Source of the DNA: Pseudacidovorax sp. RU35E
Lineage (GTDB): Bacteria > Pseudomonadota > Gammaproteobacteria > Burkholderiales > Burkholderiaceae_C
Assembly: GCF_900156165.1 (NCBI RefSeq)
Contig: NZ_FTMY01000007.1
Span: forward strand, 124,001-188,000
Direction: 5' to 3'
Length of the DNA: 64,000 bases
Part shown: positions 62,742 through 64,000 of the stretch, one piece after another
How positions within the stretch are numbered: position 1 is the stretch's first letter
Layout of the letters: each line of letters starts with the position of its first letter
Program-made: the position numbers and the translations under genes
Notes under the pieces: model-generated
What the model was told of the DNA's origin: nothing
The model's database searches: none
What the model saw: the letters and a program-made list of their open reading frames with translations, nothing else

Positions 62742-64000
62742 TCATTCCTCGACGAAGGCTTCCTCGCGCTTGGACTTGACCGAGGGCAGCAGCACGATCA
62801 CGAGCAGCAGCACCGCCAGCAGCAGCAGGCCGGCCGAGATCGGCCGCGTGACCAGCACGCTCCATTCGCCACGCGACAGCAGCAGCGCCCGTCGCAGGTT
62901 CTCCTCCATCATCGGCCCCAGGATGAAGCCCAGCAGCAGCGGGGCCGGCTCGCAGCCCATCTTGATGAAGGCATAGCCGACCACGCCGAAGATGGCCACC
63001 ATCCACACGTCGAAGGTGTTGTTGTTGGTCGAGTACACGCCGATGGCGCAGAACAGCACGATCGCCGGGAACAGCCACTTGTAGGGAATCGACAGCAGCT
63101 TGATCCACATGCCGATCAGCGGCAGGTTCAGGATGATCAGCATCAGGTTGCCGATCCACATCGAGGCGATCAGGCCCCAGAACAGCTCGGGGTTGCTGGT
63201 CATCACCTGCGGGCCGGGCTGGATGTTGTGGATGGTCATCGCGCCCACCATCAGCGCCATGACGGGGTTGGGCGGGATGCCCAGCGTCAGCAGCGGGATG
63301 AAGGAGGTCTGCGCACCGGCGTTGTTGGCCGACTCGGGGCCCGCCACGCCGCGGATGTTGCCCTTGCCGAACGGGACTTCGCCCGGACGCGGCTTGAGCT
63401 TCTTCTCCAGCGTGTATGACGCGAAGGAGGACAGCAGCGCGCCGCCGCCCGGCAGGATGCCCAGGGCCGAACCCAGCGCGGTGCCGCGCAGCACGGCGGG
63501 CGTCATGCGCTTGAAGTCTTCCTTGGTGGGCCACAGGCCCTGCAGCTTGGCGGTGAAGATCTCGCGGTCTTCCTCCGGCTTGGCCAGGTTGGAAATGATC
63601 TCGCCGTAGCCGAACACACCCATGGCGATGGCAATGAAGCCGATGCCGTCGGTCAGTTCCGGAATGTCGAAGCTGTAGCGAGCCACGCCCGAGTTCACGT
63701 CCGTGCCCACCAGGCCCAGCAGCAGGCCCAGCACGATCATGCAGATGGCCTTGAGCAGCGAGCCGGAAGCCAGCACCACGGCACCGATCAGGCCCAGGAT
63801 CATCAGGCTGAAGTATTCGGCCGGGCCGAACTTGAAGGCCAGTTCGGTCAGCGGCGGCGCGAAGGCGGCCAGGATCAGCGTGCCCACACAACCGGCGAAG
63901 AAGGAGCCCAGGCCGGCCGCCGCAAGCGCGGGCCCCCCGCGCCCAGCCTTGGCCATGGCATGCCCGTCGATCACGGTCACCACTGAGGCCGATTCCCCTG
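62742..64000 (-). CDS. tctA: Tripartite tricarboxylate transporter large subunit TctA (5' end beyond window)
   Basis: The last 419 codons of a TctA permease; the frame stays open to the right edge, so the start lies outside. At the edge it reads GESASVVTVIDGHAMAKAG, the family's conserved segment about 80 residues from the N-terminus. FPGPAEYFSLMILG-like helices and LGSALGILPGGGALLSSFAS follow, then ESANNAGAQTSFIPLLTLGI. It forms the main channel for a carboxylate with TctB and a Bug receptor. Neither TctB nor a co-transcribed receptor is in view, so they would lie beyond 64000. The protein ends with a charged tail (SKREEAFVEE) and a strong terminator follows. Confidence 0.95.
   Translation of the reverse strand, partial: GESASVVTVIDGHAMAKAGRGGPALAAAGLGSFFAGCVGTLILAAFAPPLTELAFKFGPAEYFSLMILGLIGAVVLASGSLLKAICMIVLGLLLGLVGTDVNSGVARYSFDIPELTDGIGFIAIAMGVFGYGEIISNLAKPEEDREIFTAKLQGLWPTKEDFKRMTPAVLRGTALGSALGILPGGGALLSSFASYTLEKKLKPRPGEVPFGKGNIRGVAGPESANNAGAQTSFIPLLTLGIPPNPVMALMVGAMTIHNIQPGPQVMTSNPELFWGLIASMWIGNLMLIILNLPLIGMWIKLLSIPYKWLFPAIVLFCAIGVYSTNNNTFDVWMVAIFGVVGYAFIKMGCEPAPLLLGFILGPMMEENLRRALLLSRGEWSVLVTRPISAGLLLLAVLLLVIVLLPSVKSKREEAFVEE

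Overview
The window is a high-GC chromosomal segment of a betaproteobacterium. The closest fit is Burkholderiales, family Comamonadaceae (inference). Reasons: three Bug/TctC-type periplasmic receptors plus a TctA, the ftsK-lolA-rarA block, ribF-ileS-lspA, trxB next to a Crp/Fnr regulator, rpmB-rpmG, and many copies of a 24-bp GTTCG..GTCGAAG repeat of the sort common in that family. No phage, insertion sequence, CRISPR array, rRNA or tRNA was seen.

Layout. 1-5764: 5' part of a TPP-dependent enzyme, divergent from a TetR regulator, then a promoter/operator and an operon of Bug receptor, Gfo/Idh/MocA dehydrogenase, DUF993 aldolase-like protein and TIM-barrel isomerase; this looks like catabolism of an unidentified polyol or keto-sugar. 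5836-12665: DMT exporter, FMN riboswitch with a type II lumazine synthase, EVE protein, exported methyltransferase-like protein, ArsC-like protein, MFS/AraC pair and a LysR gene. 12765-20113: tartrate-dehydrogenase-like enzyme, patatin lipoprotein, SulP transporter, epimerase, flavin/2Fe-2S reductase and a second Bug receptor. 20225-23880: livFGMH transporter without its binding protein. 24107-34495: housekeeping block (rarA, lolA, ftsK, Crp/Fnr, trxB, rpmB, rpmG, fatty-acid desaturase, RsmB-type methyltransferase, purN). 34698-39383: acyl-CoA dehydrogenase pair, lipoprotein hydrolase, enoyl-CoA hydratase-like protein. 39405-44748: HNH protein, then ribF-ileS-lspA. 45109-52528: LacI regulator with its operator, an ABC importer, a phosphodiesterase and a Na/Pi cotransporter-family protein. 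52529-53584: gene-free repeat island. 53585-64000: nitroreductase, DUF924 protein, bile-acid-symporter-like protein with a divergent LysR, a five-gene minus-strand run (Bug receptor, gamma-glutamyltransferase, DMT transporter, SDR, quinone oxidoreductase), and TctA running off the right edge.

Most interesting. (1) The repeat island holds two inverted copies of a ~240-255 bp element. They share a conserved core, but several stems differ in sequence while staying perfectly paired. This covariation points to a structured RNA or single-stranded DNA element. (2) The TetR gene and the DUF993 operon have matching operator-like palindromes placed exactly on their predicted promoters. (3) A 28-bp site shared by the bile-acid-symporter/LysR spacer and the tctC promoter brackets the block 56-62 kb and suggests a local LysR regulon. 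(4) The lumazine synthase leader shows mutually exclusive antiterminator and terminator stems downstream of the FMN aptamer.
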